From: Calditrichota bacterium
GTDB lineage: Bacteria; Electryoneota; AABM5-125-24; Hatepunaeales; Hatepunaeaceae
NCBI GenBank assembly: GCA_018644935.1
Contig: JABGPL010000045.1
Coordinates: 1-33,664, forward strand
Direction: 5' to 3'
DNA length: 33,664 bases
Shown here piece after piece: positions 8,418 to 16,429 of this stretch. The notes beneath the pieces were generated by a model. It had not been told where the DNA came from and made no database searches. It saw only the letters and a list, made by a program, of their open reading frames with translations. The first letter of the stretch is position 1. Each line of letters starts with the position of its first letter. Position numbers and translations under genes: made by a program.

Positions 8418-9521
8418 ATGAAAACTTACCGTCCGATGTTTACTGTAATCCTTGCAGTATTTGTATTACTTACCCTTTTTACCTCCCAGCTCCAAGCCCT
8501 GCCCAGATATTCTGCCAAATACAAACAGAGCTGCAGCCTATGCCATCAGAATCCTACTGGTGGAGGAATGCGCAATTTGTATGGCGCGCAATTTTTCAGC
8601 TATACTGAATTGCCGGTGAAGCCAATGGAAGACCTGTCACAGCTTGATAAAATCAATCCTATGCTGAATAAAAATGTTCAGGTCGGGTTCGATTTCCGAA
8701 CAATATATTGGAAATCGGATGATGAACTCGTAGGCAACAGTTTTCTGGCCATGCATGGGGATCTATATATGGCATTCAGCCCATCAGAAAGAATGACTGT
8801 TTACATAGAGAAGGGAATTCATAGCGCGTTTGAAGCCTTTGCTCTTCTGAAAAAACTACCAATGTCAGGAACTCTTAAAGCGGGGAGGTTTATTCCTGCA
8901 TACGGCTGGCGATTCGTAGATCATAAATCTTTCGTGCGAGATTTTCTCGGTTTCAGTCAATATCCTGATTTCGGACCTCGTTTGGTAGAGGATACCGGCT
9001 TAGAACTCGGTTTCTATCCGGAGAAGTGGGAAGCAGTGTTTGGGTTGACTAATGGAGGGAGTGGTCCGATCGATTATGATAAGGGCAAAGCATTCACAGC
9101 AAGAGTCCTGAAACGCCTCGCAATCGGAGATTTGCAATTAACCTTTGGGGGCAGCTACCGATACGGAGAATTCGGCAGCGATGATCCACTTTTACGCTAT
9201 GGTGGAGGATTATGGGGTTTGAACTACCAGAACTTGAGCTATGTCGGAGAAACAGACTGGCTTATTAAACCAGATGTCACCGGAATGGTGAACACTCATC
9301 AATTGAGCTACCGGGTTCATCCCGGATGGGATATGATCCTCGGATGGGATCAATATAATAGCGATATAGACGATGAGAATATTACTCCCTTCTGGCGGGG
9401 TAAAATATCAAGCGAGATTTTCCTGACAGGTTATCTCGAACTAATTCCAGCGTTCTACTGGCATGAGTATGACGGCAAAGAATATGGCACAGGAGAGATT
9501 CAATTGCATGTCTGGTACTAA
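8418..9521 (+). CDS. Outer-membrane-like protein with one N-terminal heme-c motif
   Basis: A 367-residue exported protein. The signal peptide runs to about residue 27 (LQA, then LPRYSAKY). A single heme c attachment site, CSLCH (Cys39, Cys42, His43), follows at once, with NPTGGGMRNLYGAQFF after it. The remaining 300 residues contain no further CxxCH. They look like amphipathic strands rich in Gly, Tyr and Trp and end in an aromatic (IQLHVWY), as in an outer-membrane barrel. I infer a barrel carrying a periplasmic heme domain; its role could be electron transfer at or across the outer membrane, but no partner is proven. It is the first gene of a tight three-gene cluster with YceI (14-nt gap) and a cytochrome c lipoprotein. 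The heme motif is certain; the barrel is inferred. Confidence 0.75.
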   Translation: MKTYRPMFTVILAVFVLLTLFTSQLQALPRYSAKYKQSCSLCHQNPTGGGMRNLYGAQFFSYTELPVKPMEDLSQLDKINPMLNKNVQVGFDFRTIYWKSDDELVGNSFLAMHGDLYMAFSPSERMTVYIEKGIHSAFEAFALLKKLPMSGTLKAGRFIPAYGWRFVDHKSFVRDFLGFSQYPDFGPRLVEDTGLELGFYPEKWEAVFGLTNGGSGPIDYDKGKAFTARVLKRLAIGDLQLTFGGSYRYGEFGSDDPLLRYGGGLWGLNYQNLSYVGETDWLIKPDVTGMVNTHQLSYRVHPGWDMILGWDQYNSDIDDENITPFWRGKISSEIFLTGYLELIPAFYWHEYDGKEYGTGEIQLHVWY

Positions 9522-9535
9522 CATAGGGATATGAT

Positions 9536-10147
9536 ATGATTTTTAGAAATGCGGTTAAAACAATGCTATTGATGTTTTTTTTATCTGTTGCTCTGACACC
9601 TACTCTGGTAATAAGCGCTCCGTTGGCCTTTGAGATAAAGTCAGGAAGTCCAAATCTGGTAAAATTCACTTCTGATGCGCCAATGGTGAAGATCGTTGGA
9701 GTGACAGATCAGATATCTGGAACTCTGAACTTTGATCCATCTGATATGTCAGGTTCTCTTGAAGCTGAGTTTACAGTTGATATGAAGAGTCTGGATACAG
9801 ACAATAAAATTCGTAACAAGCACATGCGTGACAACCACCTCGAAACCGATGTATTCCCTTCGAGCAGTTTCAAACTCAGATCCATCGGGGATGTTCCGGG
9901 AGGTAAGTTGAACCATCTTGAACCGGTTACTTTTAACGCTCAGGGTGATTTCAACCTTCATGGAATTACTAATAGAATCGATGTAAAGATAACAGCAATT
10001 TGGGATGAACAGAAAAAAACAGTTGAGACAGTTGCGATCTTCGACCTTTTTCTGGCAAGTTATAAGATCCCACGACCTCAATTTCTGGTAATGAAGCTTG
10101 ATGAAAAGCAGAGTGTGGAGATAAAATTCACTGCGATGGCAGAATAG
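9536..10147 (+). CDS. YceI-family lipocalin-like protein
   Basis: A 203-residue secreted protein with an N-terminal signal peptide ending near VISAPLA. The mature part shows the YceI pattern: an early strand with NLVKFTSDAPM, a middle LNFDPSDMSGSLEAEFTVDM block, then DNKIRNKHMRDNHLETDVFPSSSFK, which is the family hallmark (N-x-x-M/R-x-x-H/F-L-x-x-x-x-FP), and later GDFNLHGITNRIDVKI. YceI proteins form a beta-barrel pocket that binds isoprenoid lipids such as polyprenyl quinones in the periplasm, and they often sit beside cytochromes. The gene lies 14 nt after the heme-barrel gene and 69 nt before the cytochrome c lipoprotein, so a shared role in redox or quinone handling is likely, by inference. 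Confidence 0.92.
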   Translation: MIFRNAVKTMLLMFFLSVALTPTLVISAPLAFEIKSGSPNLVKFTSDAPMVKIVGVTDQISGTLNFDPSDMSGSLEAEFTVDMKSLDTDNKIRNKHMRDNHLETDVFPSSSFKLRSIGDVPGGKLNHLEPVTFNAQGDFNLHGITNRIDVKITAIWDEQKKTVETVAIFDLFLASYKIPRPQFLVMKLDEKQSVEIKFTAMAE

Positions 10148-10216
10148 GAATTTCCGCCACTCAGACACCTTAGATTTCATAATTTCTATTTTATAAGTAA
10201 CCGAGGGAATTTCACA

Positions 10217-10939
10217 ATGATATTATCTTTACAAAGAGAAAGTAAGATCAGTCTGCTTTCTGTTTTGCTGTCGATATTTATTCTGCTTATTATGGTTGGG
10301 TGTGATGACTCAACCACAGATCCGCAACCAGCAGTTGAAGAGGTGCAGTTTTCAATGACCAATCATGATTTTGGAAATGTTGCAGTTGGTGAAGACGCTG
10401 ATGTGACATTGACAATTACCAACAAAACCTTCGGTGATATTACAATCACCAATGTTGATGATGACCATGTGGAAGTCGCCGTGTTTACCACGGATTTTAA
10501 TAATTTGCTGCCAGTTACTGTTGCTTCTGATGCCACACGCAATATAAAAATAAAATTTGCTCCGGAGGCGGCTCAGAGCTATACGGCAAAACTTACAGTC
10601 CAGACAGACAACGAGGATTTTGCTTCTACAGAGATTTCTTTGGCTGGTAAAGGGGCTGATACAGTCCCAACCACATGGGATAATTACATCGGTTCTTTTC
10701 TTGGCAATAAATGTACACCATGTCACATTTCAGCCTCTTCAGGTGGATACAATATATCAACCTTTGCCAATGCCATGCTGGGCAATCGCATCACGCCAAA
10801 TAATGCAGAAGAGAGTTCACTTGTACATAGAATTGAAGGTACTTCCGGCATTCGAATGCCACAGGGTGGCCCGTATTTGAGTGAAGAAGAAATCGGTGTT
10901 ATCAAGGCCTGGATAGATGATGGTGCTCCAGAGAATTAA
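10217..10939 (+). CDS. Lipoprotein with ASH-like beta domain and C-terminal cytochrome c domain
   Basis: 240 residues with GAGGGAA upstream of the ATG. The lipobox is LIMVGC (Cys29). Residues about 42-147 form an ASH/choice-of-anchor-D-like beta-sandwich (FSMTNHDFGNVAVGED, VTLTITNKT, IKFAPEAAQSYTAKLTV, ISLAGKG), a module common in FCB secreted proteins. Residues 150-240 form a small cytochrome c domain: the heme site is CTPCH (Cys166, Cys169, His170), the probable distal ligand is Met214 in GIRMPQGGPYLS, and a closing helix EEIGVIKAWIDDGAPEN follows, as in the cytochrome domains of Planctomycete and FCB proteins. It is tethered to a membrane and probably passes electrons within the periplasm. 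It is the last gene of the redox operon, followed by a terminator. Confidence 0.88.
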   Translation: MILSLQRESKISLLSVLLSIFILLIMVGCDDSTTDPQPAVEEVQFSMTNHDFGNVAVGEDADVTLTITNKTFGDITITNVDDDHVEVAVFTTDFNNLLPVTVASDATRNIKIKFAPEAAQSYTAKLTVQTDNEDFASTEISLAGKGADTVPTTWDNYIGSFLGNKCTPCHISASSGGYNISTFANAMLGNRITPNNAEESSLVHRIEGTSGIRMPQGGPYLSEEEIGVIKAWIDDGAPEN

Positions 10940-10982
10940 ATGAGATCATCATTGACAAAATGATTAATATGCAAAATGTAGA

Positions 10983-11017
10983 AGCCCGAAATTTAATGTA
11001 TTTCGGGCTTTCTTGTT
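10983..11017 (+). terminator. Rho-independent terminator of the redox operon
   Basis: A perfect 10-bp stem, AGCCCGAAAT (10983-10992) with ATTTCGGGCT (11000-11009), has a 7-nt loop and is followed by TTCTTGTT. It stands 43 nt after the stop of the cytochrome lipoprotein. Confidence 0.9.
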
Positions 11018-11053
11018 AATGTCTGGATTCATCAGTTGACGCAGAAAGTGCAG

Positions 11054-11073
11054 GGGCGAACAACCATTCACCC
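11054..11073. repeat. Degenerate half-copy of the GGGCGA hairpin family
   Basis: The arms GGGCGAA (11054-11060) and TTCACCC (11067-11073) pair with one G-T wobble. Sequence and layout resemble one hairpin of the pair at 2917-2997. It lies between the operon terminator and the convergent TlpA-like gene. Confidence 0.5.
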
Positions 11074-11119
11074 TAACCCAAAATCCGCGGAATTTCACAC
11101 GTACCGAAGTTTTGAGGTC

Positions 11120-12598
11120 TTACTTCAACAAATCCTCAGTCCATGTAATCAAACTCTCCCCAAGTGCCTCTCCATAACCCTTTTCTTCATACCGAATTCT
11201 CCCGTTTTTGTCAATTAAGCAAATGTAAGGAATGCCGGTAAACTCGTACATTTTTGAAAGGTCATTGTGACCGTATAGCAAAGTCATGCCATATCCCGTC
11301 TCTTCAAAAAAGTCTTTTGCTTTTTCAGGATCACGTTCCCAGACGTTGATTGAAAAAACTTGAACTCCATCAGGCTTTTCGTTTTGGACATAATTGTCAA
11401 GGACCGGCATTGCCAATCTGCATGGACCACACCATGTCGCCCAGAAATCGAGGATTACGACCTGACCTCGAAAATCGGACAATCGAACAGTATCTCCAGC
11501 AACATTTGTCAATGCCCATTCAGGAGCGTCCTTTTCGAATTTGCTTTCCAACGTGTATTTGCGCCGCTCATCAGCACCGGAGTCCCATGCAGCTTGTACT
11601 TTATTAACTGCGTTTTCCCAACCGGGATTGTTGTGTAATGAGTTCAGATCAGAGTCACGTTTCAGATGGTTGACTTCGTTCCATCCTTGGTCTGCGGCAT
11701 TGACAATGCTCGCTAATGCCAAATCCGATTTGCCGGATAGTGAATAGTAACATGCCATATCGTAGAGTGCTGCGCCATTATTTTCATGTCCTTCCTGATT
11801 TTTATACCAGGAGATGATCTGTTCATATGCTTCAGCCTGCCGAAGTGCTCCAACATGATATCGATTCAGCATTTGGATATATTCTTCAGGTTTAATACGT
11901 TCGTTTTCCAGAGCTGAATCGGTCATTTTTCGAGAAAAATCGAGTGCCTTATCAAACTTTCCCAACCTGGCGAATGTAACCGCATAATCCCTGTCAGAGA
12001 CTGATTTGGGGTTAACAGCTTTTCGCTTATCGAGGGTTTTAAGAGCTTTTTTGTATTTCTCGCTGTACATCAGGTACTGATAAAAAAACTCAAGCGGATA
12101 GGTTTCATCTGGAACCAATTTGATCAGCTTCCTGTAATATTTAGCATCGTTGGATAGCTCTGCCATTAACAATTCAAGATTGTCAGGCTTCTCACGTCCA
12201 GAGAACAGGCCGGAATATGGTGCAAGAACCAATCTGTAACCATAAGGCCATTTCTTGTCCAATTCAATCGCCTTTCGTCCCAACTTGATCTTATCTAATG
12301 GAGAATCCTGTAAACGACCGAAATAGTATACAGCTTGTGCCGATTTCGGATTTTTCTTAAACTGCATCTCGAAATAAGCGAATGCCCCATCGCTATCAGT
12401 TTGTTGCCATTGTGTTTGAACAGTGCGGATCAGGTTTACATCTTCGGTTCCTTCAATGTACAGCTGGGAGAGGCTGGCGATTGCGGCGTTATCTTCCAGC
12501 TCTTTAACTTCGGCCTTGAAGCTTTCGATAGTAAAATCCGTCGCCATACCGATGGTCGCAAAGATGGAGAGGATTAATATGACTATTGTTGTTTTCAT
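11120..12598 (-). CDS. Secreted TlpA/ResA-like thioredoxin with N-terminal helical-repeat region
   Basis: 492 residues. I take the ATG at 12598, which is preceded by AAAGGA and opens a clear signal peptide (MKTTIVILILSIFATIGMA). An in-frame extension of 52 residues upstream is mostly the translation of hairpin repeats and is rejected. Residues about 25-360 are helix-rich with TPR-like spacing (for example AQAVYYFGRLQD, FEYAVTF-type pairs and ALYDMACYYSLSGKSDLAL). The C-terminal 130 residues are a TlpA-type thioredoxin: RLSDFRGQVVILDFWATWCGPC with redox cysteines 390 and 393, and the cis-proline at about 457 in FTGIPYICLIDKNGRI. It probably acts as an exported disulfide reductase or isomerase, for example in cytochrome c maturation, which would suit the neighbouring heme proteins. 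The specific partner is unknown. Confidence 0.88.
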   Translation of the reverse strand: MKTTIVILILSIFATIGMATDFTIESFKAEVKELEDNAAIASLSQLYIEGTEDVNLIRTVQTQWQQTDSDGAFAYFEMQFKKNPKSAQAVYYFGRLQDSPLDKIKLGRKAIELDKKWPYGYRLVLAPYSGLFSGREKPDNLELLMAELSNDAKYYRKLIKLVPDETYPLEFFYQYLMYSEKYKKALKTLDKRKAVNPKSVSDRDYAVTFARLGKFDKALDFSRKMTDSALENERIKPEEYIQMLNRYHVGALRQAEAYEQIISWYKNQEGHENNGAALYDMACYYSLSGKSDLALASIVNAADQGWNEVNHLKRDSDLNSLHNNPGWENAVNKVQAAWDSGADERRKYTLESKFEKDAPEWALTNVAGDTVRLSDFRGQVVILDFWATWCGPCRLAMPVLDNYVQNEKPDGVQVFSINVWERDPEKAKDFFEETGYGMTLLYGHNDLSKMYEFTGIPYICLIDKNGRIRYEEKGYGEALGESLITWTEDLLK

Positions 12599-12661
12599 GG
12601 TATTATCTTTTCCTTTTTGAGTGTCGTCTGGCTTATCAGCTGACGATAAATCTATGATCAA

Positions 12662-12742
12662 TGTCAGGTGAGGGCACCTGACAAAACTCCCAAATGATCG
12701 ATTTAATCTTTCTTGATGTGTATGGGCACGAGGATCATACAC
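12662..12742. repeat. Two-hairpin repeat upstream of the TlpA-like gene
   Basis: The first hairpin has perfect 9-bp arms TGTCAGGTG (12662-12670) and CACCTGACA (12675-12683). The second has 7-bp arms GTGTATG (12718-12724) and CATACAC (12736-12742). The spacer is about 34 nt. This has the same two-hairpin layout as the other elements here but a different sequence. It lies in the upstream leader of the gene that starts at 12598. Confidence 0.7.
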
Positions 12743-12804
12743 CTCTTTCCTCATGCGCCTAAGTCACAGGAATTAAGGAATTGGATTGTTTTTGTATTCT
12801 CAAC

Positions 12805-12827
12805 ACAGGCACAGGCACTGTGTCTGT
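12805..12827. repeat. Hairpin with CACAG/CTGTG core, copy 1
   Basis: The arms ACAGGCACAG (12805-12814) and CTGTGTCTGT (12818-12827) pair over 10 bp with one wobble and a 3-nt loop. The core matches the hairpin at 18065-18083. It lies 37 nt past the stop codon of the tricorn-like gene and could help terminate it, although no T-run follows in the sense direction. Confidence 0.55.
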
Positions 12828-12863
12828 ACAACATCACCAGACAGAAATGTCTTCCTGATGGGG

Positions 12864-15800
12864 TTATTTAACAATCTTCCCTGTGGGACGTTTCGGCAGT
12901 TCTCTCGGATCTCTTTCCAGTTCGTCCAACAAGTATTGAATGGCATAATCGAGTTGTTTGTCTTTTCCTTTCATCTCGCTTGCCGGATCATTGATTATTT
13001 CAACATCAGGTTCAGCCCCATGACCTTCAATCAACCAGTCACCTTCCAAACCCCAGCCGCCAAACTCGGGTTCGGAAATGAATGCGTTATCTACTAATGG
13101 GTGCCTTGAGGAAATCCACACCCATCCGCCCCATGTTCTGGTTCCGATTAACTTGCCTATATTAAGTCTTTTGGTTGCCTCTGCAAAGGTCTCTCCATCA
13201 GAGAATGTCTCGAGGTTGCAGAGTACTGCTATATGTCCGAAAAATCCGCCATGAGGTTTTACATCAATGCTTCCTCGTCTTCCCTGTTGCACCGCCCATA
13301 CTTTGGAATCTAGGATCTTCAAAAAATATTCAGCAATATTCCCACCACCGTTATATCTATCATCAACAATCATAGCTGGCATTGTCCGCTGAGAGTAGTA
13401 ATCCCGACCAATCTGGCTTAAACCACCGCCTCCCATGTTTGGAAGCTGAAGGTAGGCAATTTTTTCGTTGGAGTGTTCTGCAACATATTCCTGTTTCTGT
13501 GCAACCCAATCGAGATATCGCAGTCGATTTTCAGATCCAATTGTACGGATAATTACTTCTCGAGATCCTTTTAAGGTCGGTTTTTCATTTAAGGTCAGCG
13601 AAATCTCCTTGCCAGACTGATCTTGAAACAGGCGCAGGATGTTCTTACCAGCGTCGGTTTTCCTACCGTTCACCGCAAGTATATATGTACCGGTAACTGC
13701 CTGTGGGTCAGCTTTAACGAGTGGAGATGTTCCGTTTTTTGTTCCAGGTTCTGGATTAAGCAGGTTAGTGATGCGATAATATCCACTTTTCGGATCAGGT
13801 TTTAAATCTACACCGAGGAATCCGACAGGGGCACTTTTCGGACGCGGAGAATCTCCACCACCGATATATGCATGTCCGGTGTGCAGTTCACCTTGAATTT
13901 CTTTGATCAAATCAACAAGATCATCGCGCGTTGTAACACGGTCAATCATATGTCCGTATCGCAACAGGATTTCTTCCCAATCTATCCCATGCATTCCAGA
14001 ATCATAAAAGAAATCGCGCTGTAAACGCCACGCCTCATGTAAAATCTGCCTCCATTCCTGTTTTGGAGTAACTTCAAGTCGCCAACCGTCAGTAGAGACT
14101 TTATGTTCATCGTTAAAGTTGATTGAACCTTCACTCGCATTTCCGTAGAACCAGTTTCCATTGCGGTAAACGACTAATTTCTTTTTATTACCGGATATCT
14201 GGTACCCCGAAACCTTTGACGCAACCTGTTTGCTCTCTCGCTTGACGAGATTAAAAAGCATCAAGTATGGACCTTCATAATCGAAGACTGATTTGCCACC
14301 ACGTTTGTTCGCCATATAATATAACTTGTTTTCAACAGCTTGCAAACCACCGAAATTGCCGGGGACTTCAGGAATTGCTTCCATTCGCTCGGTCAGTCCA
14401 TCAAAATCGATCTTCACCGGTTCAGGTTTCCACCTGTCTTTCTTATCATCATCCTCATCTTCGTCTTCTTCGCCATTCTCTTCATCCTCGGCTTCATATC
14501 CTGCCAGCCATGTAGCTGCTGGAATTTCGTCCTTTTTCGGGGCGTCACCACGAGAGATGAAGGGACTTGGAAGATCGTCTGATAGTCTGTAAAGTGCCAG
14601 TGTAGCTTCATTATCGTAGAAGAACAAACCTTTGTTGTAATCGCGAACTGAGCTGAAATTTCGGTTGGTGACACAATAGAGGAAATTGCCCTTTGGGTCC
14701 CATGCCGGGCTGTATGTCGAGAAGCGTGGATCGCTTATTGGGTAGCTTTCTTTTGATTTAGTGTCATAAATACTAAGAGTAGACATCAAGTTTTCCTGTT
14801 CAACTGCATATGCCAAATATCTACCGTCGGGTGACCAGGAATAATCAGTGATATCCCATCCTCCAGTGGCAATATGAGCCTTGGTCCCTTTTTTTAAACT
14901 GACAACAAACAGTTGAAATTCGCAGTCTGAATACACCACCCACTTACCATCAGGGGAGACTACGGGATCTAGTTTGTATCCCGGAACTGGCTCATTCTCA
15001 ATAGTTACAAGATCCGCTGCGGGGCTGTCGATTCGCATCAACTGAGCTTCACCTGATACATCCGAGAGCATTGCTATCGCACCACCCGCTTTAGGGATGA
15101 AAGATGGCCATTTCTCACGGCTGTTGCTGGAATAGGTCCATTGCCGAATCAACCCTTTGTTCAACACCGGCATTGTGAATATTTCACCACGGGCTGCCAC
15201 CAGCAAGCGCCTGCCGTTGGGGGATAATGACCATGATGTAATATAATTCTTTGGGTTGATGTATTTAGTTTGTGCGACGTAAAGGTCGGTTGGGACAGTA
15301 ATGTTCAGCATCCTGACTTCGCGATCAATCACATCGTAAACGCCGAGATCCATTCCATATTGGAAAATGATGTTATTCCCATTCATTGAAGGGAAACGAA
15401 TGTCGTAATCTGGCAAATCAGTTTCCCGATTGAGCATTGAACCGTCCGGGTGTGTCGACCATACGTCCATCCTGCCAAGACTGTCACCTAAAAAGTAAAT
15501 TCTCCCATTGCTGTTCCACATCGGCCATTTTTCATCTCCGGGTGTGAAGGTAACGAGGTTGAACTCAGGGATGTCTGGATTCCCAACCCAGATTTTTTCA
15601 GCCCATCCACCTCGATAACGTTTCCAGGAGCGAGATGAACGGTATGTCGGAACTATCGCCACTCTGTCACCATCCGGTTCGAGTGTTATCGTCGATGCCC
15701 GAGTGTAAGGAAGCAACTCTGGATTGCTCCCATCAACTGTGACAGTGTACAGTTGATAGGAAAAAAATGGAGCTACACGACGGCTGCGGAAAATAATTTG

Positions 15801-16190
15801 TCCCTTTTTATCCCAGCCAACCACCTGATCGGTCGAGGGGTGAAATGTCAATTGACGCGGTTCACCTCCGGTGGCAGGAATTACGAAGACATCCTCGTTT
15901 CCATAATAGAACCCGCTGAATGCAATCCATTTCCCATCAGGGCTGAATCTGGCAAACCGTTCCTCACCCTCATGTGCAGTTATGCGTGTGGCAACTCCAC
16001 CATCGACTGAACCCAGCCACAAATCTCCAGATGACGTAAAGACAACACGGTCTCCATTCAAATCCGGATAGCGCAGAAAGCCCTGTGTAGCGGCTCTGTT
16101 TCTTTCCACTGCCTGAACAGAGAAGAGAGTACAGTATGTTATTAAAACTAAAACGATTAAAATGGTTTTTGTGACGAGACTTTTTTGCAT
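12864..16190 (-). CDS. Tricorn-like protease (S41 family), secreted
   Basis: A 1108-residue tricorn protease homolog with a Sec signal peptide (to about VQA at residue 27). Two N-terminal propellers carry PD40/WD40-like repeats (ARFSPDGKWIAFSG, VVSPDGKWVVYSD, SWSPDGRYLAYAV). A highly acidic stretch (about 565-588, EDEENGEEDEDEDDD) precedes the C1 helical domain (about 705-780), a PDZ domain (about 785-880) and the C2 catalytic domain. The catalytic residues match archaeal tricorn by motif and spacing: His773 in HTGHAYIGGGD, nucleophile Ser997 in SDGETFAEA, and Glu1055 in IEGHGAEPD, which is 58 residues after the Ser as in the Thermoplasma enzyme (965 and 1023). The residue before the His is Gly rather than the Ser of archaeal tricorn. 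It likely degrades peptides in the periplasm. GAGG precedes the ATG. Confidence 0.93.
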   Translation of the reverse strand: MQKSLVTKTILIVLVLITYCTLFSVQAVERNRAATQGFLRYPDLNGDRVVFTSSGDLWLGSVDGGVATRITAHEGEERFARFSPDGKWIAFSGFYYGNEDVFVIPATGGEPRQLTFHPSTDQVVGWDKKGQIIFRSRRVAPFFSYQLYTVTVDGSNPELLPYTRASTITLEPDGDRVAIVPTYRSSRSWKRYRGGWAEKIWVGNPDIPEFNLVTFTPGDEKWPMWNSNGRIYFLGDSLGRMDVWSTHPDGSMLNRETDLPDYDIRFPSMNGNNIIFQYGMDLGVYDVIDREVRMLNITVPTDLYVAQTKYINPKNYITSWSLSPNGRRLLVAARGEIFTMPVLNKGLIRQWTYSSNSREKWPSFIPKAGGAIAMLSDVSGEAQLMRIDSPAADLVTIENEPVPGYKLDPVVSPDGKWVVYSDCEFQLFVVSLKKGTKAHIATGGWDITDYSWSPDGRYLAYAVEQENLMSTLSIYDTKSKESYPISDPRFSTYSPAWDPKGNFLYCVTNRNFSSVRDYNKGLFFYDNEATLALYRLSDDLPSPFISRGDAPKKDEIPAATWLAGYEAEDEENGEEDEDEDDDKKDRWKPEPVKIDFDGLTERMEAIPEVPGNFGGLQAVENKLYYMANKRGGKSVFDYEGPYLMLFNLVKRESKQVASKVSGYQISGNKKKLVVYRNGNWFYGNASEGSINFNDEHKVSTDGWRLEVTPKQEWRQILHEAWRLQRDFFYDSGMHGIDWEEILLRYGHMIDRVTTRDDLVDLIKEIQGELHTGHAYIGGGDSPRPKSAPVGFLGVDLKPDPKSGYYRITNLLNPEPGTKNGTSPLVKADPQAVTGTYILAVNGRKTDAGKNILRLFQDQSGKEISLTLNEKPTLKGSREVIIRTIGSENRLRYLDWVAQKQEYVAEHSNEKIAYLQLPNMGGGGLSQIGRDYYSQRTMPAMIVDDRYNGGGNIAEYFLKILDSKVWAVQQGRRGSIDVKPHGGFFGHIAVLCNLETFSDGETFAEATKRLNIGKLIGTRTWGGWVWISSRHPLVDNAFISEPEFGGWGLEGDWLIEGHGAEPDVEIINDPASEMKGKDKQLDYAIQYLLDELERDPRELPKRPTGKIVK

Positions 16191-16310
16191 CTGACGACCT
16201 CAGGGAATGGGATGTTACAAAATGCGATTTGATTTAAGAAAAGTAGACGGGGATGAGTGGAAAAGCAAGGGATGGTCCTCAGAATTGTTGTTGAGATTAT
16301 ATTAAACAGC

Positions 16311-16402
16311 GTGTGCCCCGGACTATTAATTGCCCGGGTTTCATTACAGGTAAAACTATTGGATTGTAAAGAAACATGGGTAACAAGTAACTCAAGCCGC
16401 AC
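16311..16402. repeat. CCCGGG paired-hairpin element, degenerate copy B
   Basis: The left end GTGTGCCCCGGACTATTAAT, continuing TGCCCGGGTTTC, and the right end AACAAGTAACTCAAGCCGCAC match the two ends of the reverse complement of the element at 21289-21417. The middle is shorter and unrelated. This copy is about 92 bp and has decayed palindromes and no obvious flanking duplication. It lies between the serine hydrolase stop and the tricorn-like gene start. Confidence 0.75.
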
Positions 16403-16429
16403 CACGAAGTGTCATGGAAGAAGCTTGAT

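Noticed and set aside
12599..12754. A 52-residue N-terminal extension of the TlpA-like protein
   Set aside because: It comes mostly from hairpin-repeat sequence; the ATG at 12598 has a ribosome-binding site and begins a normal signal peptide.
14414..14674. Overlapping frames rich in Ser or Arg/Lys opposite and beside the tricorn-like gene
   Set aside because: They result from the low-complexity acidic codons of the tricorn-like gene read in other frames.
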